A stretch of 64,000 nucleotides of DNA from contig NZ_OU957226.1 of assembly GCF_918731615.1 (NCBI RefSeq), forward strand, positions 1,612,001-1,676,000, in the 5' to 3' direction. How positions within the stretch are numbered: position 1 is the stretch's first letter; each line of letters begins with the position of its first letter. The stretch is from Flavobacterium sp. CECT 9288 (GTDB lineage Bacteria > Bacteroidota > Bacteroidia > Flavobacteriales > Flavobacteriaceae). This document shows, in pieces, positions 1 through 7,913 of the stretch. Both the position numbers and the translations under genes were made by a program. A model generated the notes under the pieces. That model had not been told where the DNA came from, ran no database searches, and saw only the letters and a list, made by a program, of their open reading frames with translations.

Positions 1-496
1 GCATTTCTGATTGTTGATCAGAATAAAAAACATTATCAGAAATTAACTTACCTATTAAATTTTCTTTGTCTTTTGGATTTCTAGTGTTAACAGCAAAACT
101 TTCTAGTAAAAAATTTAATACCTCTGGATTATTGGCTACAAAAGGTCTAAATGAAACAATTGGGATGGCATATACAATAGCTTCCTCTCTAGATTTAGCC
201 GTCATCATATAGTTATTTTTAGCAAAAAATGGTCTTAGACCAAAAATGTCTCCAGGAGCACACTTATTTAACAAAGTCTCTTCAGAATCTGAAATAACAG
301 ATAAATTAATTACGCCCGAAGCTACTACATAAAAACTATCATGAAGCAAATCATTTATTTGAAATAAAGTTTGATTTTTTTCTAAAACAACAACTTTTAT
401 ATCACTCGCTATTTTCGAAAGTTCTTCAAATCCTAAAAAATTAAAAGGTGGATATTCACTTAAAAAGTCAGCAATTTGCTCAGCAATTGAATTCAT
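1..496 (-). CDS. Cyclic-nucleotide-binding (CAP_ED) domain protein, probable DUF294 nucleotidyltransferase-like, N-terminal part
   Basis: This reading frame begins at an ATG at 494-496 on the minus strand and runs off the left edge, leaving 165 N-terminal residues. It opens with a PPFNFLGFEEL-type segment and continues as a cyclic-nucleotide-binding beta-barrel, with a phosphate-binding-cassette-like stretch (CAPGDIFGLRPFF, about residues 89-101). After about residue 150 it leads into a linker. In flavobacteria this arrangement is usual for proteins with CAP_ED, CBS and DUF294 nucleotidyltransferase domains, but only the first domain is visible here, so the full architecture is inferred. It is divergent from the DUF2911 gene. 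Confidence 0.7.
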   Translation of the reverse strand, partial: MNSIAEQIADFLSEYPPFNFLGFEELSKIASDIKVVVLEKNQTLFQINDLLHDSFYVVASGVINLSVISDSEETLLNKCAPGDIFGLRPFFAKNNYMMTAKSREEAIVYAIPIVSFRPFVANNPEVLNFLLESFAVNTRNPKDKENLIGKLISDNVFYSDQQSEM

Positions 497-666
497 AATG
501 TTTATTTTTCTATTGTAAAAATAGCAAATATTAGATAGATACAATAGCTTTGTAAATGGTTTACCATTAAATTATACATTCCTTAATTTTTTCATAAAAT
601 AAGTCTTTGTTTGTATGTTTATGGCACACTTTTTTTAATTTTATATTGAACTAATAAATAAAAATT

Positions 667-1173
667 ATGAAATCAATTATCAAGACTGGTTTGGCAATGG
701 TTGCATTACTAGTAGTAAATGTAATGGGAGCTCAAAGTAAGCCTACAAGTAGTAAAGAGACAATCACGGGTAAGATTAAAGATGCCACAATAACTGTTGA
801 CTACGGAAGTCCATCTATGAATGGTAGAAAAATTTGGGGCGAATTAGTGCCATTTGACAAAATTTGGCGTGCTGGTGCAAATGATGCAACCACATTTGAA
901 ACAGATAAAGATATAACTGTGCAAGGTTCTAAACTGCCAGCTGGAAAGTATTCCTTTTTTATTATTCCAAATGAAAAAGAATGTACAATCATTTTTAATA
1001 AAGTAGCCAAACAATGGGGTGCTTATAAATACAAACAAGAAGATGATCAGTTGCGAGTTGTGGTAAAAACGCAAGTTGTAAGACCTATTACCGAAAAACT
1101 AACTTATCAAATTAACGAAAATATTTTAAGTTTGAAATGGGATCATTGGTATATTCCAATACAAATTAAATAA
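667..1173 (+). CDS. DUF2911 family secreted protein
   Basis: A 168-residue protein with an N-terminal signal peptide (hydrophobic run about residues 8-21, ending GAQS). The mature part matches the DUF2911 pattern: DYGSPSMNGRKIWGELVPF near residues 45-63, then WRAGAN, LPAGKYSFF and a C-terminal WDHWYIPI. It probably acts in the periplasm or at the surface; no activity is established that I know of. It is a single gene followed by a clear terminator. Family assignment is strong; function is unknown. Confidence 0.85.
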   Translation: MKSIIKTGLAMVALLVVNVMGAQSKPTSSKETITGKIKDATITVDYGSPSMNGRKIWGELVPFDKIWRAGANDATTFETDKDITVQGSKLPAGKYSFFIIPNEKECTIIFNKVAKQWGAYKYKQEDDQLRVVVKTQVVRPITEKLTYQINENILSLKWDHWYIPIQIK

Positions 1174-1208
1174 ATCAATAGATTAATTGAATAGGTAGAA
1201 TTATTCAA

Positions 1209-1238
1209 AAAACACTGCTAAATGCAGTGTTTTTTTTA
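1209..1238 (+). terminator. Intrinsic terminator after the DUF2911 gene
   Basis: AACACTGC at 1211-1218 pairs perfectly with GCAGTGTT at 1224-1231 around a 5-base loop, followed by a run of T to 1237. It lies 37 bases after the DUF2911 stop codon. Confidence 0.85.
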
Positions 1239-1310
1239 TTTCAATAAATTCTATTTTACATAATATAAATTATAGTTCATAATACATATATCTAAAAAAA
1301 AAGCCAATCA

Positions 1311-1733
1311 CTAAATATCATCTTTTAGATTAGACAATATTAAATGAGTTGTTGGTTCACCGTAAACTAATAATCGATCAATATATTTTTGTAAATGCAA
1401 TTGATTATTTAGAATTACTTTCATAAAAATATTATGAGTACCTGTAATTCGGTGAATTTCAAAAATCTCAGGAAATTGATCTAAATTTTCACAAAAAACA
1501 GTCAATTTACCACTGTACAATTTAAACATAATGAAAACCTCAAGTCCGAATCCTAGTTTTGTATAGTCTAATCTTACTCGATATCCTTTGATAACTTCTA
1601 AGTCTTCTAGTTTTTGAATGCGTTCTCTAACTGCAGATGGCGAAAGTTCTACTTGCTTGCCAATTTCTACAAATGAATATCGGGCATTTTGTTTTAGACA
1701 TTCAATAATTTTTAAATCTAATGTATCAACCAT
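1311..1733 (-). CDS. Lrp/AsnC family transcriptional regulator
   Basis: A 140-residue protein from the chosen start MVDTLDLKIIECL. An upstream in-frame Met at 1754 was not used because a TAnnTTTG promoter element (1752-1759, minus strand) overlaps it. The N-terminal winged HTH (about residues 5-55: DLKIIECLKQNARYSF, then LSPSAVRERIQKLE) precedes an Lrp ligand-binding domain (about 65-140). Such proteins usually sense amino acids or related small molecules. It is divergent from a TSUP permease, which is therefore a likely but unproven target. Confidence 0.88.
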   Translation of the reverse strand: MVDTLDLKIIECLKQNARYSFVEIGKQVELSPSAVRERIQKLEDLEVIKGYRVRLDYTKLGFGLEVFIMFKLYSGKLTVFCENLDQFPEIFEIHRITGTHNIFMKVILNNQLHLQKYIDRLLVYGEPTTHLILSNLKDDI

Positions 1734-1826
1734 AAAAAAGTTTTTAAAATACAAATTTACAATTTAAAAATGTGTTTTTTAACTTTTTTACCATTGAAAC
1801 CATTTCCCACGAAGTTGTTCTTCATT

Positions 1827-1834
1827 TAATTTTG
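1827..1834 (+). promoter_or_regulatory. -7 promoter element of the TSUP permease gene
   Basis: TAATTTTG fits the Bacteroidota TAnnTTTG consensus and ends only four bases before the ATG at 1839. The message would then be leaderless, or translation would start at Met4 or Met5. No good TTG -33 element was found at the usual distance. Confidence 0.5.
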
Positions 1835-1838
1835 CAAA

Positions 1839-2558
1839 ATGGATACGATGATGATTTTACTTTCACTAGGAATTTTTACAGGTTTTTTTGTTCAAACAAT
1901 TACTGGATTTGCTGGCGCTCTAATTGCATTACCTTTTTTATTATTTGCCATGCCATTGCCAGACGCTGTTGGATATTTATCTATTTTTTACATGATTTCT
2001 ACTCCTATTAATGTTTATAAAGAGTGGCACAACATAAATTTAGATTTATTAAAAAAATTAGCTGTTTCCTCTTTTTTTGGTTTGCTTGTAGGCATTATTG
2101 TTTTAGCCTACGGACAACCGATAATATTAAAAAAAGCTTTAGGAATTTTCATTATTTTGTTTGTCTTAAATAGTTTGCGTAGTGCTAAAGAAATCAAATT
2201 TTTTTCTAAAATGAAGTTTCTATTTGGTTTTTTAGGAGGTTTTTTTTCAGGACTTTTCTCAACTGGTGGGCCATTATACTTGATCATTGTTAAAAATGAA
2301 ACTTCGGATGTGAAGATTATGAGAGCAACCATGTTTGGGGTTCTTGGTTTAATTACGTTATTTAGAATTCCTGTTCTTGCTTTTGAAGGAATATTAACGT
2401 GGCAACAACTGTACAACTCTCTTTATGTGTTGCCTTTTTTCATTTTGGCTTTAGTATTGGGAAAAAAGGTATATCTTTTTTTGAATGATACTATATTAAA
2501 AAAAATCATGCTTTCGCTCTTATTTGTATCTGGATTTGTTTTGCTTTTAAAAAAATAA
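1839..2558 (+). CDS. TSUP family (TauE/SafE-like) membrane permease
   Basis: A 239-residue integral membrane protein with about eight hydrophobic segments. It carries the two internally related TauE/SafE motifs: GFFVQTITGFAGALIALP near residues 15-32 and GFLGGFFSGLFSTGGPLYL near 130-148. Members export or import small sulfur- or carbon-containing anions; the substrate cannot be read here. It is divergent from an Lrp/AsnC regulator, a pairing that suggests control by an amino acid or related metabolite. The start could be Met1, Met4 or Met5 given the close promoter element. Confidence 0.85.
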   Translation: MDTMMILLSLGIFTGFFVQTITGFAGALIALPFLLFAMPLPDAVGYLSIFYMISTPINVYKEWHNINLDLLKKLAVSSFFGLLVGIIVLAYGQPIILKKALGIFIILFVLNSLRSAKEIKFFSKMKFLFGFLGGFFSGLFSTGGPLYLIIVKNETSDVKIMRATMFGVLGLITLFRIPVLAFEGILTWQQLYNSLYVLPFFILALVLGKKVYLFLNDTILKKIMLSLLFVSGFVLLLKK

Positions 2559-2586
2559 ACAACCGTAGCATCCCATTTATATTGGC

Positions 2587-2594
2587 TACTTTTG
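2587..2594 (+). promoter_or_regulatory. -7 promoter element of the Bcr/CflA pump gene
   Basis: TACTTTTG matches the TAnnTTTG consensus and ends 13 bases before the ATG at 2608, so the leader would be very short. No clear -33 TTG was seen. Confidence 0.55.
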
Positions 2595-2607
2595 CAAAAA
2601 ATAAAAT

Positions 2608-3831
2608 ATGAAGGTACAAAATGTAATGTCTCGTTCACAATACATCAAATTAATACTTATTCTAGGATCTCTAACAGCCCTTGGTCCATTTTCAATTGAC
2701 ATGTACCTACCCGGATTTGCGGGTATAGCAAAAGATTTAAATACCACTGTGGCCAATGTTTCCTTGACATTATCCAGTTATTTTATAGGCATATCAGCAG
2801 GTCAACTATTATATGGGCCATTATTAGACCGTTTTGGTCGAAAAAAACCTTTATTCATAGGAATGTTGGTTTATATTTTAGCTTCGTTAGGCTGCGTATT
2901 TGTTACTGATATTGACACTTTTATTGGACTACGATTTATACAAGCCATAGGTAGTTGTGGCGCAACAGTAGCATCTGTATCAATGGTTAGGGATTTATTT
3001 CCTGTGAAAGATATTCCTAAAGTATTTTCAATGTTAATGCTGGTAGTTGGGCTTTCGCCAATGCTAGCGCCTACTATAGGCGGTTATATCACTGAAGATT
3101 TTGGCTGGCATACCGTTTTTTTTATTTTGATGTGTATGGGGATTTTAATTTTAATTGCTGCATTGCTTGGCTTACCCAATACTTTTGTGCCTGACACTAC
3201 TATTTCCTTAAAACCTAAACCTATTGTTACTGGATTTATCTCAATACTTAAAGTATCACAATTTTATACCTATGCGTTTGCAGGAGCAATTGCTTTCTCT
3301 GGGTTGTTTACTTATGTGGCTGCCTCTCCTATTATTTTTATGGACATTTATAAGGTAGATGCGAAAACGTATGGTTGGATATTTGCTTTTATGTCTTTGA
3401 GCTTTATTAGCGCAAGCCAATTGAATTCCTTGTTACTGAGAAGATTTAGAAGTGATCAAATGATAATAGGTGCTTTGGTAGTGCAATCAATAATCTCTAT
3501 TGTATTTTTATTTCTTGCTCTCAAGGGTTTATTAGGTTTGTATGAAACCATAGCTATGCTTTTTATTTTCTTGGCTTGTTTAGGAATTTCTAATCCAAAT
3601 ACTGCGGGACTGACTCTTGCTCCTTTTGAAAAAAATGCTGGAAGTGCCTCTGCATTAATGGGCGCTATTCAGTTAGGTTTGGGTGCGATGGCATCGTTTG
3701 CGGTAGGTTTATTTGTAAAGAATTCAATTTTACCTATGGTTTTTATCTTAACCACTTCTACGATAATTGCACTAATAATCTTGATTTTAGGCAAAAAAAG
3801 AATAAAAAAAACTAGTACACCCTCTGTTTAA
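2608..3831 (+). CDS. Bcr/CflA family multidrug efflux MFS transporter
   Basis: A 407-residue, 12-segment major facilitator. The N-terminal signature GPFSIDMYLPGF in TM1 and the loop 2-3 motif GPLLDRFGRKKPL (about residues 73-85) are those of the DHA1 Bcr/CflA drug:proton antiporters. Transmembrane segment 5 carries the antiporter motif around LSPMLAPTIGG. Length and ends are complete. It is monocistronic, with its own TAnnTTTG element. Substrates cannot be predicted from sequence. The 3' end of the gene contains the hairpin that terminates the convergent helicase gene. Confidence 0.9.
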   Translation: MKVQNVMSRSQYIKLILILGSLTALGPFSIDMYLPGFAGIAKDLNTTVANVSLTLSSYFIGISAGQLLYGPLLDRFGRKKPLFIGMLVYILASLGCVFVTDIDTFIGLRFIQAIGSCGATVASVSMVRDLFPVKDIPKVFSMLMLVVGLSPMLAPTIGGYITEDFGWHTVFFILMCMGILILIAALLGLPNTFVPDTTISLKPKPIVTGFISILKVSQFYTYAFAGAIAFSGLFTYVAASPIIFMDIYKVDAKTYGWIFAFMSLSFISASQLNSLLLRRFRSDQMIIGALVVQSIISIVFLFLALKGLLGLYETIAMLFIFLACLGISNPNTAGLTLAPFEKNAGSASALMGAIQLGLGAMASFAVGLFVKNSILPMVFILTTSTIIALIILILGKKRIKKTSTPSV

Positions 3832-3848
3832 ATTGAGGGAGTACTAGT
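3804..3848 (-). terminator. Terminator between convergent MFS pump and DEAD-box helicase genes
   Basis: ACTAGTACACCCTC (3811-3824) and GAGGGAGTACTAGT (3835-3848) form a stem with one mismatch. Read on the minus strand it is followed by a T run (complement of 3804-3810), so it terminates the helicase gene. The left arm lies inside the last codons of the MFS gene on the other strand. Confidence 0.8.
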
Positions 3849-3870
3849 TGTATGTCTTTTTGCAGAAAAA

Positions 3871-5214
3871 CTATTTTTTTTGTTTTTTGATAGGTTTTTC
3901 TAATTTTTGTAGTGCTTCATTTTTAGTTTGTTGCACTTGATTTGCTATTAGTTTTTCAATTAACTCGTCCTTAGTTAAATGATGGAAAACCGTTTTTATT
4001 TTTTCTTTTAATTCAGCTGCAACCTCATGATTGGGTTTGGTTTTGAAAATTTGTTTTGCCCACAACAAAGTATTGTTCTCTTCAATACTTGCTTTGTTAG
4101 GTTTAGCAAAAGGTAAAAATTTGATGCCCAATTCTTTTTCAAAATCAGCAATTTCAACTACTTCTTCTTGTTGTAACACAGTTAAGGCAAGCCCCTTTGC
4201 TCCTGCTCTTGCTGTTCTACCGCTTCGATGTACATATGCTTCGTATACATCTGGTAAGTGATAATTTACAACATATGAAATTTCTTTAACATCTATTCCT
4301 CTAGCTGCAAGATCTGTTGCTACTAGAATATTAATGTGTCCTTCACGAAACTGCTCCATGATTCGATCCCGTATACCTTGAGACAAACTGCCGTGTAAGG
4401 CGCCAGATGAAAATCTATTTATCGCTAAATTTTTGGCCAATTTGTTTACGGCTGCTTTTGTTTTACAAAAAATGATTCCGCGTTGACCCTCTTTTGTAGT
4501 AAGAAAATGCATTAAAACATCTAGTTTTTCAATAGGATCTACTACAATGTATTGATGATCTATCCCTTGATTACCTATTGTTTCCATGTTAGCGCTTACA
4601 TGCACAACATTCTTATTCAAATAGTTTTGAATCAATTGCTTAATTGTACCCGGCATAGTTGCCGAAAACAAAAATGTTTTATGTGAACTAGGCAATTGAG
4701 CCACAATTTCATCTAAACTTTCTTTTAGAATCGTGACCATTTCATCAGCTTCATCAAGGACAAGGAATCTTGTCTCATTGAGATTTATGGCATTGCGTTG
4801 TATCAAATCAATTAGTCGTCCTGGTGTTGCTACAACAATATGTGTAGGCAAAGTAAGTCTTTCTATTTGAGGTTTTATAGGTATTCCTCCACAAGTTGCA
4901 GCTATAGAAACTTGAGGTAGATATTTTGCAAAATCTTCTAAATTTTTAAAGATTTGGTGTCCCAATTCTCTAGTTGGCACTAAAATTACGGCTTGAATGG
5001 CAGGTATGCTGGTATCTATTAATTGTAAAATAGGAAGTCCAAACGCAGCTGTTTTTCCAGTACCGGTTTTTGCAATACCCACTAAGTCCTGCTTGTTAGT
5101 GAGTAACAATGGAATGGTTTGTACTTGAATTTCAGTAGGAATAACAATTTTCAATTCGGTTATTGCTTTAAGTATCGGTGTTGCTAATCCTAAATCTGAG
5201 AATTGTTTTTGCAT
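3871..5214 (-). CDS. DEAD-box ATP-dependent RNA helicase
   Basis: A 447-residue protein from the start MQKQFSDLGL. A 34-residue upstream extension is rejected because it reads through the dispersed repeat at 5266. The Q-motif region is followed by Walker A (AKTGTGKTAAFG), PTRELG, DEAD (LVLDEADEM), SAT (LFSATMP), and the C-terminal helicase motif HRSGRTARAG. The tail is short and Lys-rich (LEKPIKKQKK). Such proteins remodel RNA in ribosome assembly or mRNA decay in the cytoplasm. Paralogues are numerous in flavobacteria, so no specific gene name is given. Confidence 0.93.
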   Translation of the reverse strand: MQKQFSDLGLATPILKAITELKIVIPTEIQVQTIPLLLTNKQDLVGIAKTGTGKTAAFGLPILQLIDTSIPAIQAVILVPTRELGHQIFKNLEDFAKYLPQVSIAATCGGIPIKPQIERLTLPTHIVVATPGRLIDLIQRNAINLNETRFLVLDEADEMVTILKESLDEIVAQLPSSHKTFLFSATMPGTIKQLIQNYLNKNVVHVSANMETIGNQGIDHQYIVVDPIEKLDVLMHFLTTKEGQRGIIFCKTKAAVNKLAKNLAINRFSSGALHGSLSQGIRDRIMEQFREGHINILVATDLAARGIDVKEISYVVNYHLPDVYEAYVHRSGRTARAGAKGLALTVLQQEEVVEIADFEKELGIKFLPFAKPNKASIEENNTLLWAKQIFKTKPNHEVAAELKEKIKTVFHHLTKDELIEKLIANQVQQTKNEALQKLEKPIKKQKK

Positions 5215-5265
5215 TTGTATTTGGATTTTGTATTTTAAAATAATAGTTCTTTTGTAACGTAATTT

Positions 5266-5345
5266 TAGCCCTGATGGGAACGGCATCCTTTTATGGTCTC
5301 TTTTTTGAGACCACAAAAGATACAGTGTACAGCAGGATTAGCTCC
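5266..5345 (+). repeat. Dispersed intergenic repeat, copy 1
   Basis: This segment starts TTTTAGCCCTGAT and ends near AGCAGGATTAGCTCC, with a perfect GGTCTC-TTTTTT-GAGACC hairpin in the middle (about 5294-5311). It aligns along nearly its full length with the element at 45842-45917 read in reverse. Shared blocks are TTTTAGCCCTGAT, AACGG, ATCCTTTT, AAAAGAT, CAGTG and AGCAGGA-TAGCT. It lies between two helicase genes that point the same way. Confidence 0.7.
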
Positions 5346-5356
5346 TAATAAAGAAA

Positions 5357-6901
5357 TTAATCTTCATCAGGTTCATTCATAATTTTTTCTCGGTATTTTT
5401 TACCTGTTAATAGAACCAATTTAAGTTTATAATCATCTACAAGCCATTCTCTATAGTTTTTACTGCACTGACTCAAACATTTTGCATAGCGCTTGATGCG
5501 GCACTCAATATCATCATCTAATAATTTACCTAAAGCTTTTGCTTCTTGCAAGGTTTCGGAATTGTCAACGCACATAGACGCATGTTGATCTAATGATTTA
5601 TCTAAAACTTCCTTTGAACGCAAGTTTTGTTTTATAATTAGTTTATGTTCTTCCTCTACATCAAAAGTTACGACTTCGGTTTTACTGAATTTGGCTCGCA
5701 CATCTAGAGGCATCGTGTATTTAAAATACATTTCGATTTCAGTGTCGTCTCTTAAATTTTCTAGATAAAACTCAGGAGATTTAAAGATGTGTTGCCAGTT
5801 TACAGGTTCACTCCACAGTCCAAAACGGGCTGCATTATTACCTAAATCAATTACATTAAAACTGTCCTTGCCAGGTAATTTTCTAGATCCACGGCCTATC
5901 ATTTGATAGTATAAAGTAAGGGATTTAGTAGCTCTATTTAAAATAATAGTTTCAACAGTAGGCTCATCAAAACCGGTTGTAAGAATCCCTACTGAGGTTA
6001 AAATAGCGTCTGGAGTATGCTTAAACCAATATAAAATGTCTTTTCGTTCCTCATTACTACTGGTATTATCAAGATGTCTTATAGCGTAACCAGCTTCTCT
6101 AAAGGTTTCATATACATAAAGTGATGTATTGATACCATTATTGAAAATTAAGGTTTTTTTGCCCAATGATTTTTCGGTGTAGGCATGTAATAATTTTTCT
6201 TGCATAGCCATATTGGTATACAAATCATCAGAAGATTTTACGGTGTAATCTCCATTAATACCTACTTTAAGAGAAGTTAAGCCTACATCATAACTATAGG
6301 TAATTGCTTTTGCAAGAAAACCTTTTTCTATTAATGAGTTAATGGTATCACCTACTATTAATTCATCATAGCTTTCATGCATGGGCAATTTTATGTTAGA
6401 GCTCAATGGCGTAGCAGTTACTCCTAGTATAAAAGCATTCTTGAAAGAACTTAATAATTTTCTGAAAGAGTTGTAGTGCGCCTCATCAATAATTACTAAA
6501 CCTACATTGTCAAGGTGTAATTTATCATCATTGATACGGTTTTTTAAAGTCTCTACCATGGCAACAAAACAGGAATAATCATTTTGATCTGGCAGTTCTT
6601 TTACTTTACTATTGATTATTTTATTTTTTACATCAAAACCTTTAAGCATTTTTGAAGTTTGCTTACACAACTCAATTCTATGTGTTAGCACAACCACTTT
6701 TTTATCGTGTTGAGATAAGTAACGACGCACAATCTCTGAAAAAACTACTGTTTTACCACCACCTGTAGGTAATTGATATAATAAATGGTGTTGTGGTGGT
6801 GCATTATCTATACGCTCAAAAATGGCATCAATATCGCCTTGTTGGTATGCGTAGAGTTGTTTTTTGTCTTCTATTTCTATTTCTAAGGTGTTTTGGGACA
6901 T
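5357..6901 (-). CDS. Superfamily II DEAD/DEAH-box helicase
   Basis: A 514-residue helicase of the type III restriction (Res)/UvrB-like class. Walker A is LPTGGGKTVVFSE (about residues 44-56), motif II is IIDEAHYNSF, motif III is GVTATP, and motif VI is QMIGRGSRKLPGKD. The C-terminal 120 residues are a family-specific tail. Its own promoter fits the consensus well (TTG, 23 bases, TATTTTTG at 6922-6929). No methylase or specificity gene is next to it, so it is more likely a stand-alone DNA or RNA helicase than part of a restriction system. The cellular role is unknown. Confidence 0.85.
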   Translation of the reverse strand: MSQNTLEIEIEDKKQLYAYQQGDIDAIFERIDNAPPQHHLLYQLPTGGGKTVVFSEIVRRYLSQHDKKVVVLTHRIELCKQTSKMLKGFDVKNKIINSKVKELPDQNDYSCFVAMVETLKNRINDDKLHLDNVGLVIIDEAHYNSFRKLLSSFKNAFILGVTATPLSSNIKLPMHESYDELIVGDTINSLIEKGFLAKAITYSYDVGLTSLKVGINGDYTVKSSDDLYTNMAMQEKLLHAYTEKSLGKKTLIFNNGINTSLYVYETFREAGYAIRHLDNTSSNEERKDILYWFKHTPDAILTSVGILTTGFDEPTVETIILNRATKSLTLYYQMIGRGSRKLPGKDSFNVIDLGNNAARFGLWSEPVNWQHIFKSPEFYLENLRDDTEIEMYFKYTMPLDVRAKFSKTEVVTFDVEEEHKLIIKQNLRSKEVLDKSLDQHASMCVDNSETLQEAKALGKLLDDDIECRIKRYAKCLSQCSKNYREWLVDDYKLKLVLLTGKKYREKIMNEPDED

Positions 6902-6921
6902 TGCTAATTATTGGATTTTTG

Positions 6922-6955
6922 CAAAAATACACCTAAAAAACAGTTTAATTGTCAA
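6922..6955 (-). promoter_or_regulatory. Promoter of the SF2 helicase gene
   Basis: On the minus strand TTG (6953-6955, within TTGACA), a 23-base spacer and TATTTTTG (6922-6929) match both Bacteroidota promoter elements. The ATG is 20 bases downstream of the -7 box. Confidence 0.65.
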
Positions 6956-7008
6956 TTTTATTTAAAAAAAACCGCATCTGATTAATTAATTTAAATTAAG
7001 GAAACTTT

Positions 7009-7536
7009 TTAATACTCTAATCGATCCATAATAGCATCAAATTCAGGAGTATTATGCCATTTTTGATCTAATACGTTGTTGTGAATAGCGTTGAGTCTGG
7101 ATTTAAAATCAGTTAAAATAGCATTTGCAATGAGATAAATTACAGCTTGCTCAAAGGAATTGAACATACTTTTGAAAAATAAATCTTGTTTTATGATGTT
7201 CTCTGAAGCAAATGTTTGAGCAATTTCAATGTTATACAACATGAGATCAGCTATGACAAATGGGTCAACACCTAAGGCTGTAAAGTGCTTGATGTATTTT
7301 TGAGCCACAGAACGTCTCATTTTGGGTCGGCTACGCCTACCTGATTTTTTTACTGGAAAATATTCGTACGCTATTTTTAATTTAGCTTCTTTTAATAAAG
7401 TCTCTTCTTTTGGATTAAAAACGAAATCATAATAGACTTTTACGGGACTAAATTTCTCATACAACTCTATAATTTGTTCTTCAAGTTGCTCTTTAGTCAA
7501 TTGTGCCACATATTTTTTTAAATCTCGCTTGCTCAT
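7009..7536 (-). CDS. DUF6155-like conserved protein
   Basis: A 175-residue soluble protein from the ATG at 7534-7536; an in-frame TTG two codons earlier is a weaker start. It begins MSKRDLKKYVAQLTKEQL and has a basic patch KKSGRRSRPKMRRS near residues 87-100, followed by predicted helices. From memory this matches the family called DUF6155, widespread in Bacteroidota with no known function. It is divergent from DUF3817, with a TACTTTTG promoter element at 7555-7562. Confidence 0.65.
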   Translation of the reverse strand: MSKRDLKKYVAQLTKEQLEEQIIELYEKFSPVKVYYDFVFNPKEETLLKEAKLKIAYEYFPVKKSGRRSRPKMRRSVAQKYIKHFTALGVDPFVIADLMLYNIEIAQTFASENIIKQDLFFKSMFNSFEQAVIYLIANAILTDFKSRLNAIHNNVLDQKWHNTPEFDAIMDRLEY

Positions 7537-7554
7537 TATCAAAGTTTAGAGAAA

Positions 7555-7562
7555 CAAAAGTA
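7555..7562 (-). promoter_or_regulatory. -7 promoter element of the DUF6155-like gene
   Basis: TACTTTTG on the minus strand, 18 bases before the ATG at 7536. It sits back to back with the plus-strand element at 7606-7613. Confidence 0.55.
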
Positions 7563-7605
7563 ATTTAGTTTTATGATTTAAGCATCTAAAATCAATGTTT
7601 ATACT

Positions 7606-7613
7606 TAATTTTG
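7606..7613 (+). promoter_or_regulatory. -7 promoter element of the DUF3817-MscS gene pair
   Basis: TAATTTTG matches TAnnTTTG and lies 21 bases before the ATG at 7635. Confidence 0.55.
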
Positions 7614-7634
7614 TGTTCAAAATAAAAAATACAA

Positions 7635-7913
7635 ATGCTTAAAATTTTTAAAATCACAGCTATAGTTGAAGGAATTTCAGCTTTATTATTGTTTTTCTTT
7701 GCTATGCCAATGAAATATATTTTCAACGATCCTATTTATGTGAAACATATTGGTATGGCTCATGGTGTATTATTTACTGCTTATATAGTTTTAGCTACTA
7801 TTTTAAAATTTACTGAAAAGTGGGGTTTTAAAAAATATTTTATCATTTGTATTGCTTCGATACCTCCATTTGGAACATTTTACATAGAGCGAAAATACCT
7901 GAAAAATGTTTAA
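7635..7913 (+). CDS. DUF3817 family small membrane protein
   Basis: A 92-residue protein with three hydrophobic segments. The pattern FKITAIVEGISALLLFF, then HIGMAHGVLF (a conserved His pair) and a C-terminal FYIERKYL is that of DUF3817. Function is unknown. Its last 8 bases overlap the start of the MscS-family gene, so the two are translationally coupled. Confidence 0.85.
   Translation: MLKIFKITAIVEGISALLLFFFAMPMKYIFNDPIYVKHIGMAHGVLFTAYIVLATILKFTEKWGFKKYFIICIASIPPFGTFYIERKYLKNV

Noticed and set aside
5215..5316. A 34-residue N-terminal extension of the DEAD-box helicase
   Set aside because: The extra residues are encoded partly by the dispersed repeat at 5266-5345 and resemble no helicase N-terminus; MQKQFSDLGL is the normal start.
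5357..7536. SF2 helicase plus DUF6155-like gene as a restriction or phage-defence island
   Set aside because: No methyltransferase, nuclease, TIR or other effector is nearby, both genes have their own promoters, and the neighbours are housekeeping genes.
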